Below, piece by piece: positions 1 through 11,235 of a stretch of DNA of 64,000 nt. The stretch covers positions 124,001 to 188,000 of the forward strand of contig JAZAQT010000387.1 in the NCBI GenBank assembly GCA_036417435.1, written 5' to 3'. This stretch comes from Inia geoffrensis (taxonomy: Eukaryota; Chordata; Mammalia; Artiodactyla; Iniidae). The notes beneath the pieces are model-generated. The model searched no databases. It saw nothing but the letters and a program-made list of their open reading frames with translations, and had not been told where the DNA came from. Every line of letters starts with the position of its first letter. The stretch's first letter is position 1. The position numbers and the translations under genes were made by a program.

Positions 1-90
1 TTAGAGTTAGTGTACAGGTTATTATTAGGGCACGGGTTAGTGTAAGGTTTAGGGTTAGGGAATGGGTATGGTTTAGATTACAGTTTAATG
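1..90 (+). repeat. Degenerate telomere-like hexamer array
   Basis: The first 90 bases divide cleanly into 6-nt steps (TTAGAG, TTAGTG, TACAGG, TTATTA, TTAGGG, CACGGG, TTAGTG, TAAGGT, TTAGGG, TTAGGG, AATGGG, TATGGT, TTAGAT, TACAGT, TTAATG). Three are exact TTAGGG (25-30, 49-54, 55-60). Keeping register throughout suggests a decayed telomeric or interstitial telomeric tract that diverged by substitution without indels. It may extend left of the window. It ends directly against the first satellite monomer. Confidence 0.75.
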
Positions 91-1298
91 TATGACAACA
101 TCAGCCTTTGTGGGTTTATCCGGGCACATTCACCTCTAGTGTATAAATGACGAACACCACTGGCAGGAAGATCTGTTTCCCTGCTTACCAGAATGGGGAA
201 AGCAGAAATGCTGCCGCCCAATGGCCGTTACCTGCAACAGCAGCTTTAAAACCTGTGCTAATCGTCACTTCATATGCACAAGTACTGGAGGGCTGTAAAT
301 GAAACCTGCCTTCAAAATGTCTTCAGGGAGGTAATGGCCAAAATATTTCAAAATGTGGCACATACTTCAAGAACACCATTTGAAGAGGTAAGCTGTACTC
401 ACAGTTTGAAGAAAAAAAGGACAAGCCTGAAAGCTCAATTTCAAGGCATTAGAGCTGCATGCAAATCCAACGACAAAGAGGTATCAGCTTACACCAGTCA
501 GAATAAAAATTAGTAGAAAAACTACAAACAGTAAATGCTGAAGGGGTTATGGAGAAGTGCATACCCTCAACTTTAAATGGGACTTAACCTGGTAAGACCC
601 ACTAATGGAACAGAATGGAGGTGCCTTTACAAGGTAAACATTTTGTTACCATATGATCCAGGAGGCCCACTCCTGGACCTATAACCTAAGAAGACAGAAT
701 TGGAAAGACACAGGAAGGCAAATGTCTATTGCAGCAGTATTACAGTAGCCAAGATATGGAAGCAACCAAAAAGGTCATCAACAGATGAATGGGCCAAGAA
801 GGACCGGTTCATGTACAGATGGAATATTAGCCAAGGAAAAACATGACACAATGCCATTTGCAACACCGTAGATGAGTCTAGAAGTAATCACACAACTTGT
901 CGTAAGTCAGAAAGTGAAAGACACATATCATATTATATCACTTATAGGTGTTACCTAAAAATTGACACCAGTGAAGATATTTCCACAGAGAATGGCAATC
1001 ACAGATTTCTGAAACAAAGTTATGGTTCACCAATGGAAAGGTGTGAGAATTGGATACATTAGGATGTGGAGGTTAACAGAGATATACAAACACAGGTGAA
1101 GTGTATAATCACCAAAGACCTACAGAATATGAAGGGAAGACTACTCAACATTGTGTCATAATCTACATGGGAAAAGGATCCAAAGAACAATAGATATATG
1201 TATATGTGTAAAACAGCCACATCTTGCACACCTAGAACAAGCAAAACATTGAAATCACACTTGCTATGATAAAAAATTAAATTTAAAAAACGAAGAAG
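91..1298 (+). repeat. L1-derived macrosatellite monomer A1
   Basis: Type A monomer. The first roughly 320 bp (to about 410) is non-L1 sequence shared with 4,829, 7,551 and 12,052. The rest is an L1 3' end (late ORF2 plus 3' UTR) in plus orientation, recognised by the runs gtccatcaacagatgaatgg and ggaatattagccaagg and by the A-rich tail near 1,270. The CTCF-like box at 210-225 is a weak variant (minus strand CCATTGGGCGGCAG). The 79-residue open frame at 274-513 recurs in A2 but is broken in A3, so it is not treated as coding. Confidence 0.85.
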
Positions 1299-2545
1299 TA
1301 GTGGGATATAAAGTTAAGGGGATTTTTCCTGGAACATTCCATTCTAATTTACAACCTAGAACACAACATCCACTAAGATTCTGTTGCCCTAATAACCAGA
1401 TTTGTTAAGGAGAACTGCTGCCTCCTTGTGGCCATTTCACACAAGAACAGCTCTAAACCCAGCTATAATGGTTACTTGATATTCAAAATAATTCTAAGCC
1501 TGTAAATGACACCTGCCCTCTAAACAAATCCGTGAGTACTAAATGGAGCAAAAATCTCAAAAGACGTGCATATTTCAAAATGACAATTTAAAGAGACATA
1601 TTTTATGCACATTCTGTATTCTCTTTCTTTTACTCTTTATTTTTGTTTGTTAAAAAAGGGCAAGGAAAAATGCTCAACATCAGGAATGAATAGAGCCATG
1701 CAAACCCAGTCTACAAAAACGTTCACCTCACAGCCGTAAGAATGATCATCAGCAAAACAGTCTACAAAGTATAAATGCTGAAGGGGATTTAGAGAACTGT
1801 GTATCCTCTACGTACTGGTGGGATGTAACCTGGTAACAGCCAGTAGTGAAAACACAATGGAGGTCGGTTTAAAGGTAAAAATTGAGCTACCGTGTGATCT
1901 GGTAGGCCCACTGGGGCTATCACCTGAGTAGACCAGAATCAAAGAGACACAGGCTGGCAATCCTTCACTGCAGCAACATGTACCATAGCCGAGACTTGGA
2001 AGAAACCAAAATGTCCATCAACAGAAAAATGCACCAAGAAGAAGTGGTCCATGTACACAATGGAATATTAGCCATGGAAAATCATGGAACAATGCTGTTG
2101 GCACCACCATAGAAGGATCTAGAGATAATCACCCTACTTGAAGTAAGAAAGAAAACGAAAGACATATATTCTATGACATTACTTATAGGTGTTACCTAAC
2201 AACTGATACCCATGAAATACTTTCCAAGAGAAGGACATGAATAGATTCAGAAAACCAAATTATGTTTAACCAAATGGAAAGGTGTAACGAATGTATGAAT
2301 TAGGATATGGGGATTATCAGACATGTACTATTACATATGAAATATATAATCACAAAATACCTATTGAATACCAAGAGAGGTCTACTCAACATTCTATAAT
2401 AACCTACACGGAAAAGTATCCAAAGATGAATAGATCGTTACATAGATATAATGAACCAGATTCTGTACACCCAGAAAACATACAACACTTTTATCCAATT
2501 TACTCTGATACTAAACAAAAATTAAATTTAGGAAACAAACAAGGA
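1299..2545 (+). repeat. L1-derived macrosatellite monomer B1
   Basis: Type B monomer, 1,247 bp. It opens with the shared unit start gtagtgggatataaa, then non-L1 sequence to about 1,660, then the L1 3' end. The CTCF-like box is at 1,418-1,433 and reads CCACAAGGAGGCAG on the minus strand. It is closest by eye to 8,759-9,985 and 13,261-14,490. Confidence 0.85.
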
Positions 2546-3099
2546 GTAAGGAGATATAAGCTCTTGGGGGTTTGCCCTGGCACATTCCACCCTAATTTGC
2601 AGCCTACTAACAGGATTTCCAGGAAGACTCTGTTGCTCAAACACCCAGAGTTGGAAATGGAGAAATGCTGCCGCCTTGTGGCTGTTTTCAGCAAGAGCGG
2701 CTTTAAACCCACTGCTAATGGTCACTTAACATTCACAAAGACTCAGGGCTATAGAGGACACCTGCCCTCAAAAAATGTCCTGAGCTAGGGGATGAACAAA
2801 AATATTCAAGATAAACGCAAATGTTTCTAGTAGATAGTATGAAGATATGTTTCCACGCTCTTCTTCAAAAGAAAGGAAAATGGATAAAAGCTCAGCATAA
2901 GGAATTATTAGACTCATGCAAATCTAATCTACAAAAAGGTTTCAACTCACACACGTCAACTACCATCAGCAAAAAGTCTACAAACAATACATGCTGAAAG
3001 GGTTTTAGAGAACTGTGTACCCTCTAGCTGCTGGTGAGATGTAAAGTGGTTACAGACAATAATGAGAACAGAAAGGAGCTGCATTTAAAAGTAAAAACT

Positions 3100-3312
3100 G
3101 GGGCTTCCATGGTGGTGCAGTGGTTTAGAGTCCGCCTTCTGATGCAGGGGACACGGGTTTGTGCCCCAGTCTGGGAAGATCTCACATTCCGCAGGGCAGC
3201 TAGGCCCATGAGGAATGGCCACTGAGCGTGCGTGTCCGGAGCCTGTGCTCCGCAACGGGAGAGGCCGCAACAGTGAGAGGCCATTGTACCAGAAAAAAAA
3301 AAAAAAAAAAAA
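3100..3312 (+). mobile_element. CHR-type tRNA-derived SINE
   Basis: A 5' tRNA-like head (ggggcttccatggtggtgca) is followed by the pol III A and B box region, the body ending gtgagaggcc, and a pure poly(A) tail at about 3,292-3,312. It lies in the L1-derived half of monomer C1 and is flanked by imperfect duplications (aaaagtaaaaact and aaaaggtaaaacc). It is absent from C3 and C4, so it inserted after the tetramers formed. Confidence 0.93.
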
Positions 3313-3859
3313 GGTAAAACCGAGCCAGCATTCGTTCCAGCAGGCCCAGCGGTGAGCCTCTCACCTGAGAAGACCAGAATCGAGAAGACAGAGGCTGCAA
3401 CAGCTGCACTGCAGCCACTTTCACAATAGCCAAGATACGTAAGCAAACCAAAATGTCCATCGACAGATGAATGGATAAAGAAGTCGTCCATGTATACTAA
3501 GGAATATTAACCTTGGAAAACAATGAATCACTGCTCTTTGAGCCACCATAGGTGAGCCTAGAGATAACCACAGAACATGAGGTAAGTCGGAAAGCAAAAT
3601 ACATATCCTATGATATCACTTATAGGTGTTATCTAACAACTGGCCCCAATGAACATATTTCCACAGAGAAAGACACTCACAGACTTAGAAAAAAAATTAT
3701 GCTTATCTAAAAGGAAAGGTGGAGGGAATGGATAAATTAAGACCAGGTTTACTATACATGTACAAATGGGTATTAAATACATATGTCTAAAAGACCTACC
3801 ATATAGAAACACAGGTCTACAGGACACTCTTCAATAATTTACATGGCAGGAGGATGTGT

Positions 3860-3878
3860 ACATCTATATCTATATCGA

Positions 3879-3917
<39 letters not shown>

Positions 3918-3942
3918 GTATCTATCTATCTATCTATCTATA
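3860..3942 (+). repeat. (TATC)n microsatellite in monomer C1
   Basis: A tetranucleotide TATC/TCTA tract of about 80 bp, then a short tatacacatatatg stretch. The equivalent site in the other C-type ends holds a different repeat: (TA)n at 6,368-6,438 and mixed (TA)n/(TAAA)n/(TG)n at 11,081-11,145. Confidence 0.95.
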
Positions 3943-4050
3943 TACACATATATGTAAATATAATGTACAAATGAACCAGATTGTGTCACTTAGGACAAAC
4001 AATATTCTAATCATTACCCTGATTAAAAATATTCAAACAACGACCAAAAC

Positions 4051-4828
4051 GTAATGTGACATAAACTTATTGGGGTTTTTCCTGACACATTCCATTCTAA
4101 TTTACAAACTGGGTCATGACTTCCAGAAAGGCTCTGCTGCCTTAGTAACCGGATTAGGGGATGGAGAAATGTTGCCGCCTTGTGGCCGTTTCCCACAACA
4201 GCAGCTTTAAAACCAGTGCTAAGGGTCACTAAATATTCACTCATTGCAGGCCTGTAAATGAATCCTGGTGTCAAAAATCGACCAAAAAATGAAGAGGACA
4301 ACCGGCCAAGAAGACAACATCAAGATGTTAATTGTACTGACAGTTTTTTTCTGTTTTTGTTTAACAGAATAAAAAAAGGGTGTGGAAAAAGCTGAATATT
4401 AGGAATTATTAAAGACATGCAAATCCAAATTACAAAAACCTATCAGCTCACAACAGTCAGAATAGTTATCAGCCAAAGTTCTGCAAACAATAAACGCTGA
4501 AGTGGTTGTGGAGAAATGCGTACCCTCGGTGCTTAGGGGGACGTGGTAAGAGTCAGTAATGAAAACACAATGGAGCTGCCTTGAAAAGGTAAATATTGAG
4601 CTACCATTCAATGAAGAATACCCAGTGCTGCGCCTATCGCCTGAGAGGATGAGAATCAAAAAGACACGGGCTGGCAATCCTGTACTCCAAAAATATTTAC
4701 CATAGCCAACACTTGGAAGCAACGGAAATGTCCATCAACAGAGGAATGCAGAAAGAAGAAGCGGTCCATGTACACGATGGAATATTACTCCAATAAAAAA
4801 TATAAATTCAATTTAAAAGAAAAACGTA
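4051..4828 (+). repeat. L1-derived macrosatellite monomer D1 (short type)
   Basis: Type D monomer, 778 bp. It keeps the non-L1 segment (CTCF-like box at 4,172-4,187, with the last base changed: CCACAAGGCGGCAA) and the late-ORF2 part of L1, but breaks off after caatggaatattactcc-type sequence near 4,790. The L1 3' UTR present in types A-C is missing. D2 and D3 end at the same place, so this is a fixed subtype. Confidence 0.85.
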
Positions 4829-6043
4829 AGTAAGGAGACATCAGCTTTTGGGGGTTTATCCGGGCACATTGCACTCTAATTTATAACCGAGAAACACCAC
4901 TGGCAGGAAGGTCTGTTTTCCAAGTTACCAGGGTTCAGAAAGCCGAAATGCTGCCAACCTCTGGCTGTTACCTGCAACAGCAGCTTTAAAATCTGTGCTA
5001 ATGGTCACTTCATATGCACAAGTACTGGAGGGCTGTAAATGAAATCTGCCCTCAAAACGTCTCGAGGGAGGTAACGGCCAAAATATTTCAAAATGTGGAA
5101 CATACTTCAAGAAAACAATCTGAAGAGGTAAGCTGTATTCACAGCTTGAAGAGAAAAAGGACATGCCTGAAAGCTGAATTCCAAGGGATTATGAGACGTA
5201 TGCAAATCCAACCACAAAGAGATATCACCTCACACCAGTCAGAATAAACTTTAGCAAAAAAACTACAAACAATAAATGCTGAAGGGCTTGTGGAAAAGTG
5301 CACACCCTCAACTTTAACTGGGACGTAACCTGGTAAGAGCCACTAATGAGAACAGAATGTAGGTGCCTTTACAAGGTAAACATTTTACAACCATATGATG
5401 CAGGAGGCCCACACCTGGACCTGTAACCAAAGAAGACAGAATTGGAAAGACACAGGCAGGAAGATCTGTACTGCCACAGCATTACAATAGCCAAGACATT
5501 GAAGCAACCAGTAAGTCCAGCAACAGATGAGTGGACAAAGAACTGGTACATGTACAGATGGAATATAAGTCAAAGAAAAAAATGACACCATGACATTTGC
5601 AGCACCACAGATGAGTCTAGAGGTAATCACACAACTTGTAGTAAGTCAGAAAGCGAAAGACACATTTCCTTTGATATCACTTATAGGTGTTTCCTAAAAA
5701 TTGATAACAGAGAAGATATTTCCACAGAGAAAGACAATCCCAGATTCATTAAGCAAACTTATGGTTCACCAAAGGAAAGGTGTGAGGATTGGATACATAG
5801 GGATATTGAGGTTAACAGAGATATACAAACATACGTGAAATATATAATCACTGAAGACCTACGGAATACCAAGAGAAGACTCCTCAACATTGTGTCATAA
5901 CCTACATGGGAAAAGAATCTGAAGAAGGATAGATATATGTATATGTGTAAAAGAACCACATCTCCCACACCTAGAACAAGCAAAACATAGTAATCAAAGT
6001 TGCTGTGATACAAAAATAAAAATTAAATTTCAAAAACGAACAA
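4829..6043 (+). repeat. L1-derived macrosatellite monomer A2
   Basis: Type A monomer, 1,215 bp, starting the second tetramer. The CTCF-like box is at 4,951-4,966 (minus strand CCAGAGGTTGGCAG). A 77-residue frame at 5,014-5,247 is similar to the one in A1. The L1-derived part runs from about 5,150 to 6,040. Confidence 0.85.
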
Positions 6044-6366
6044 GTAGTGAGACATAAACCTAAGGGGCTTTTTCCTGGCATATTCCATTCTAATTTACAA
6101 CCTAGAACACGACTTCCCTTAAGGCTCTGTTGACCTACCTATCTAACAACTGACACAAATGAACATATTTCCACAGAGAAAGACACTCACAGACTTAGAA
6201 AACAAATTATGCTTATCTAAAAGGAAAGGTGAGGGGAATGGATAAATTAACATCAGGGTTACCATACGTGTACAAATACCTATTAAATACATATGTCAAT
6301 CAAAAAGACCGACCATATAGCGAGGAAGGTCTGTGGAACACTTTAATAATTTACATGGGAAGATAA

Positions 6367-6440
<74 letters not shown>

Positions 6441-6525
6441 GTACAAACGAACCAGATTGTGTACACCTAAGACAAACAATATTCTAATCAACTATCCCGA
6501 TGAAAAAAATTAAAATGTACAAGAA
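6044..6525 (+). repeat. Chimeric B/C monomer left by a 2-kb deletion
   Basis: This starts as a type B monomer and switches near 6,136-6,141 (after ctctgttgaccta) into the 3' end of a type C monomer (tatctaacaactgacac). In the intact tetramer these two sequences end at 8,850 and begin at 10,847, so about 2.0 kb is missing, including one CTCF-like box of each type. The tetramer length agrees: 2,722 bp here, minus a 215-bp SINE, against 4,501 bp intact. Confidence 0.85.
6368..6438 (+). repeat. (TA)n microsatellite
   Basis: An almost pure TA dinucleotide tract of about 70 bp near the end of the chimeric monomer, in the position of the (TATC)n tract of monomer C1. Confidence 0.97.
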
Positions 6526-7550
6526 GTAATGGGACATAAACATTGCGATTTTTCCTGGCACATTCCATTCTAATTTACAACCTGGGAACACAAAGTGCAT
6601 AAAGACTCTGCTGCCCTAGTAACCGAATTTGGTGATGGAGAAATGCTGCCGCCTTGTGTCCGCTTCCCACAACAGCAGCTTTAAAACCAGTGCTAGGGCT
6701 TCCCTGGTGGTGCAGTGGTTGAGAGTCCGCCTGCCGATGCAGGGGACACGGGTTCATGCCCCGGTCCGGGAAGTTCCCACATGCTGCAGAGCGGCTGGGC
6801 CCGTGAGCCATGGCTGCTGAGCCTGTGCGTCTGGAGCCTGTGCTCCACAACGGGAGAGGCCACAACAGTGACAGGCCCACGTACCGCAAAAAAAAAAAAA
6901 AAAAAAAAACAACAGTGCTAAGGGTCACTAAATATTCACTCATTGCAGGCCTGTAAATGACACCTGCCATCAAAAAAACTCCTGGTGTCAAAAATCGACC
7001 AAAAAATAAAGAGGGCAACCGGCCAAGAAGACAACTTCAAGATATTTATCATACTGACAGTTTTTCTTTTCTGTTTTTGTTTAACAGAATTTTAAAAAAG
7101 GTGTGGAAAAAGCTGAATATTAGGGATTATTAAAGACATGCAAATCCAAATTACAAAAACCTATCAGCTCACACCAGTCAGAATAGTTATCAGCCAAAGT
7201 TCTGCAAACAATAAATGCTGAAGTGGTTGCAGAGAGATGCATACCTTCGGTTCTAAGTGGGAAATGGTAAGAGCCACTAATGAAAACACAATGCAGGTGC
7301 CTCATAAAAGTAAACATTGAGCAGCTATTCAATCAAGCGTACCCAATGCTAGGCCTATCGCCTGAGAGGATGAGAATCAAAAATACACAGGCTGGCAATC
7401 CTGCACTCCAGCCATATTTACCATTGCCAACACTTGGAAACAACAAAACTGTCCATCAACAGAGGAATGCACAAAGAAGTAGTAGTCCATGTACACAATG
7501 GAATATTACTCCAATAAAAAATGTAAATTCAATTTAGAAAACAAACATAA
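6526..7550 (+). repeat. L1-derived macrosatellite monomer D2
   Basis: Type D monomer, about 810 bp once the SINE at 6,695-6,909 is removed. The CTCF-like box at 6,646-6,661 reads ACACAAGGCGGCAG on the minus strand. It ends with the same truncated L1 part as D1 and D3. Confidence 0.85.
6695..6909 (+). mobile_element. CHR-type tRNA-derived SINE in monomer D2
   Basis: A young-looking SINE: head gggcttccctggtggtgcag, body ending gtaccgc, and a poly(A) tail of about 20. It is flanked by near-identical duplications (aaccagtgcta before, aacagtgcta after). It inserted about 35 bp downstream of the CTCF-like box and is absent from D1 and D3. Confidence 0.95.
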
Positions 7551-8758
7551 GTAAGGAGACCTCAGCTTTGGGGGGTTTATGCGGGACACCCCACTTTAAT
7601 TTATAACCAAGGAACACCACTGGCAGGACGGTCTGTTTCCCTAGTTACCAGAGTGGGGAAAGCAGAAATGCTGCCGCCCTCTGGCCGCTTTCTGCAACAG
7701 CAGCTTTAAAACCTGTACTAATGGTCACTTCATATGCACAAGTACCAGAGGGCTGCAAATGAAACCTGCTCTCAAAATGCCTTGAGGGGTGTAATAGCCA
7801 AAATACTTTAAAATGTTACACATACTTCAAGAAAACAATTTGAAGATGTAAGCTGTACTCACACATGGAAGAAAAAAAGACATGCCTGAAAGTTCAATTT
7901 GAGGGGATTATGACACACATGCAAGTCCAACTACAAAGAGGTATCAGCTCACACCAGTCAGAATAACCATCAGAAACAAAAACTACAAACAATAAATGCT
8001 GAAGTGGTTGTGGATAAGTGCATACCCTCAACGTTAAGAGGAAGTTAACCTGGTAAGAGCCACTAATGAGAACAGAATGGAGGTGTCATTACAAGGTAAA
8101 CAATGAGCTACAGTATGATCCAGGAGGTCCAGTCCTGGGCCTATAACATAAGAAGACAGAATTAGAAAGACACAGGAAGGCAAATCTTCATTGCAGCAGT
8201 ATTACAATAGCCAAGACATGGAAGCAACCAAACAGTCCATCAACAGATGAGTGGATAAAAAAGAACTGGTACATATACAGATGGAATATTAGCCAAGGAA
8301 AAAAAATAGCACAATGCCATTTGCAGCACCATACATGAGTCTAGAGGACATCAAGCAACTTCTAGTAAGTCAGAAAGAAAGACACATATCCTATGATATC
8401 ACTTAGATGTGTTACCTAAAAATTGATAACAGTGAAGATATTTTCACAGAGAAAGACAATCACAGATTCATTAAACAAACTTATGGTTCACCAATGGAAA
8501 GGTGTGAGATTGTGTACATTAGGATATTGGGTTTAACAGAGGCATACAAACACAGGTGAAATATATAATCACCAAATACCTATGGAACACCAAGAGAAGA
8601 CTCCTCAACATTCTGTCATAACCAACATGGGAAAAGGATCTGAAGAAGAATAGATATATGTATATGTGTAAAAGAACCACATCTCCCACACCTAGAACAA
8701 GCAAAACATAGTAATCAAAGTTGCTGTGATACAAAAATAAAAAAAATCAAAAACGAAC
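7551..8758 (+). repeat. L1-derived macrosatellite monomer A3
   Basis: First monomer of the one uninterrupted tetramer (7,551-12,051). 1,208 bp. The CTCF-like box is at 7,671-7,686 (minus strand CCAGAGGGCGGCAG). The L1-derived part is about 7,870-8,755. The small frame seen in A1 and A2 is broken here by an early stop. Confidence 0.87.
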
Positions 8759-9985
8759 AGTGAGACATAAACCTAAGGGGCTTTTTCCTGGCATATTCCA
8801 TTCTAATTTACAACCTGGAGCACGACTTCCCTTAAGGCTCTGTTGACCTAGTAACCAAATTTGTTAAGGAGAACTGCTGCCACCTTGTGCCCATTTCACA
8901 CAACAGCAGCTCTAAAACCAGCGCTAATCTTGATATTCAAAATAATTCCAGGCCTGTAAATGCCACCTGTCTTCTAAACAAACTTTTGGGTCGTAAATCG
9001 AGCAAAACACTCCAAAAACGTGCACATTTCAAAGCCACCATTCCAAGAGGCATATTTTATGCACATTTCGTCTTCTCTTTCTTTTTCTTTCATTTTTCCT
9101 GTTAAAAAAAGGGCATGAAAAAATGCTAAACATCAGAATTAATAAAGCCTTGCAAATCCAATCTAAAAAACATTTACCTCACAGCCGACAGAATGATCAT
9201 CAGCAAAAAAGTCTACAAAGAATAAATACTGAAAGGGTTTCAGAGAACTGCATATACTCTAGCTGCTGTTGGGATGTAACCTGGTAACAGCCAATACTGA
9301 GAACAGAATGGAGGTGCATTTAAAGGTATACATTGAGATACCATGTGATCTGGTAGGCCCACTTAAGGGCCTATGTCCTGAGTAGACCAGAATCAAAAAG
9401 ACACAAGCTGGCAATCCTTCACTGCAGCAACATGTACCATAACCAAGACTTGGAAGAAACCAAAATGTCCATCAACAGAAAAATGCAATAAGGAGTGGTC
9501 AATGTACACAATGGAATATTGGCCATGACAAACAATGAAACAGTGTCATTGGCAGCACTATACTAGGATTTAAAGATAATCACCCAACTTGAAGAAAGAA
9601 ACCGAAAGGCATATATCCTATGATAACACTTATAGGTGTTACCTAAAAATTGATACCCATGAAATTACTGCCAAGAGAAGGACACACACGGATTCAGGAA
9701 ACAAAATTATCTTTAAGCAAATGGAAAGGTGTAAGGAATGTATGAATTAGGATATGGGGGTTAACCAACATGTAACAATACATATGAAATATATAATCAC
9801 AAAATACCTATGGAAAAGCAAGAGGGGTTTAATCAGCACTCTGTAATAACCTACACAGGAAAAGATCCAAAGATGAATAGATCGATACATAGATATAATG
9901 AACCAGACTGTGTATACCTACAACAAACACAATATTTTTATCCTATTTGCTGTGATAATAAATAAAAATTAAAAACAATCAAGAA
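8759..9985 (+). repeat. L1-derived macrosatellite monomer B3
   Basis: Type B monomer, 1,227 bp. The CTCF-like box is at 8,877-8,892 (minus strand GCACAAGGTGGCAG). It contains the intact counterpart of the left edge of the deletion in the second tetramer (8,838-8,850). Confidence 0.87.
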
Positions 9986-11082
9986 GTAAGGAGATATAAT
10001 CTCTTGGGGGTTTTCCCTGGCACATTCCACTCTAACTTACACCCTAGTAACACGATTTCCAGGAATGCTCTATTGCCCAAAACCCCAGGGTTTGAAATGT
10101 AGAAATGCTGCCGCCTTGTGGCTGCTTCCCGCAAGAGCGGCTTTAAACCCAGAGCTTACGTTCACTTAACATGCACAAGGACTCAGGGCTGTAAAGGACA
10201 CCTGCCCACCAAAAATGTCCTGAGGTAGGGAATGGCAAAAATAATTATAAACAGGCAAATGTTTCAAGGAGATAGTATGAAGTAGTAACATTTACTCACT
10301 CTTTTTTAAAAAGGAAAATGGATAAAAGCTCAACTTCAGGAATTATTACACTCATGCAAATCTAATCTACAAAAAGGTTTCAACACACACAAGTCAACTA
10401 GCATCAGCAAAGAGTCAATAAACAATAAATGCTGAAGGAATTTTTAGAGAAATGTGTACCCTCTAGCTGCTGGTGAGATGTAAAGTGGTAACAGCCAAAA
10501 ACAAGAACCAAAAGGAGCTGCACTGAAAAGTAAAAATCGAGCCACCATTCCATCCAGCAGGCCCACCAGTGAGCCTCTCACCTAAGACGAGAAGCGAGAA
10601 GACACAGGCTGCAAGAGCAGCACTGCAGCTATTTTCACAATAGCCAAGACACAGAAGCAACCAAAATGTCCATCAACATATGAATGGATAAAGAGGAAGT
10701 GGTCCATGTACACAATGGAATATTAGCCATGGAAAACAATGAAAGACTGCTCTTTGTGGCACCATAAATGAGCCTAGAGATAATCACAGAACATGAGGTA
10801 AATTGGAAAGCAAAGACATATATCCTATGATATCACTTATAGGTGTTATCTAACAACTGACACAAATGAACATATTTCCACAGAGAAAGACACTCACAGA
10901 CATAGAAAAAAAAAACTGTGCTTATCTAAAATGAAAAATGGGGAGAATGGATAAATTGACATCAGGTTTACCATACATTTACAAATAAATATTAAATACA
11001 TATATCAAAAAGACCGAACCTATAGCAAGAGAGGTCTACGGAACACTGCAATAATTTACATGGGAAGAGGATCTGTACATCA

Positions 11083-11113
<31 letters not shown>

Positions 11114-11235
11114 TAAATGTGTGTGTGTGTATATATATATATATACAGTGTACAAAATAACCAGATTGTGTACACCTAAGACAAACAATATTGTAATCAT
11201 TACCCTGATTAATAATATTAAAACAATGACCAAGT
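9986..11235 (+). repeat. L1-derived macrosatellite monomer C3
   Basis: Type C monomer, 1,250 bp without insertions. The CTCF-like box is at 10,108-10,123 (minus strand CCACAAGGCGGCAG). A (TA)n/(TAAA)n/(TG)n tract sits near the end at 11,081-11,145. Confidence 0.87.
11081..11145 (+). repeat. Mixed (TA)n/(TAAA)n/(TG)n microsatellite
   Basis: About 65 bp of TA dinucleotides, a short TAAA run, TG dinucleotides and then TA again. It lies at the same site as the tracts in the two earlier C-type ends. Confidence 0.95.

Larger units (their letters stand above)
2546..4050 (+). repeat. L1-derived macrosatellite monomer C1
   Basis: Type C monomer, lengthened by a SINE (3,100-3,312) and a (TATC)n tract (3,860-3,942). 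The non-L1 part runs to about 2,870 and the L1 3'-end part follows. The CTCF-like box is at 2,668-2,683 (minus strand CCACAAGGCGGCAG). The 165-residue open frame at 2,291-2,788 crosses the B1/C1 junction and looks fortuitous. Confidence 0.85.

Noticed and set aside
1..60. True chromosome terminus
   Set aside because: The tract is degenerate, short, and the G-rich strand points into the window. It is more likely an internal telomeric remnant.
459..466. ATGCAAAT octamer as an OCT-factor site in the satellite
   Set aside because: The octamer is part of the ordinary L1 3'-end sequence (caaatcaaaac context) and occurs in all L1s here, so it is not a satellite-specific signal.
2291..2788. 165-codon frame as a satellite-encoded protein
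   Set aside because: It crosses the boundary between monomers B1 and C1 and is not open at the corresponding B3/C3 and B4/C4 junctions.
3854..4054. Ile/Tyr/Leu/Ser-rich 66-codon frame
   Set aside because: It is a translation of the (TATC)n tract.
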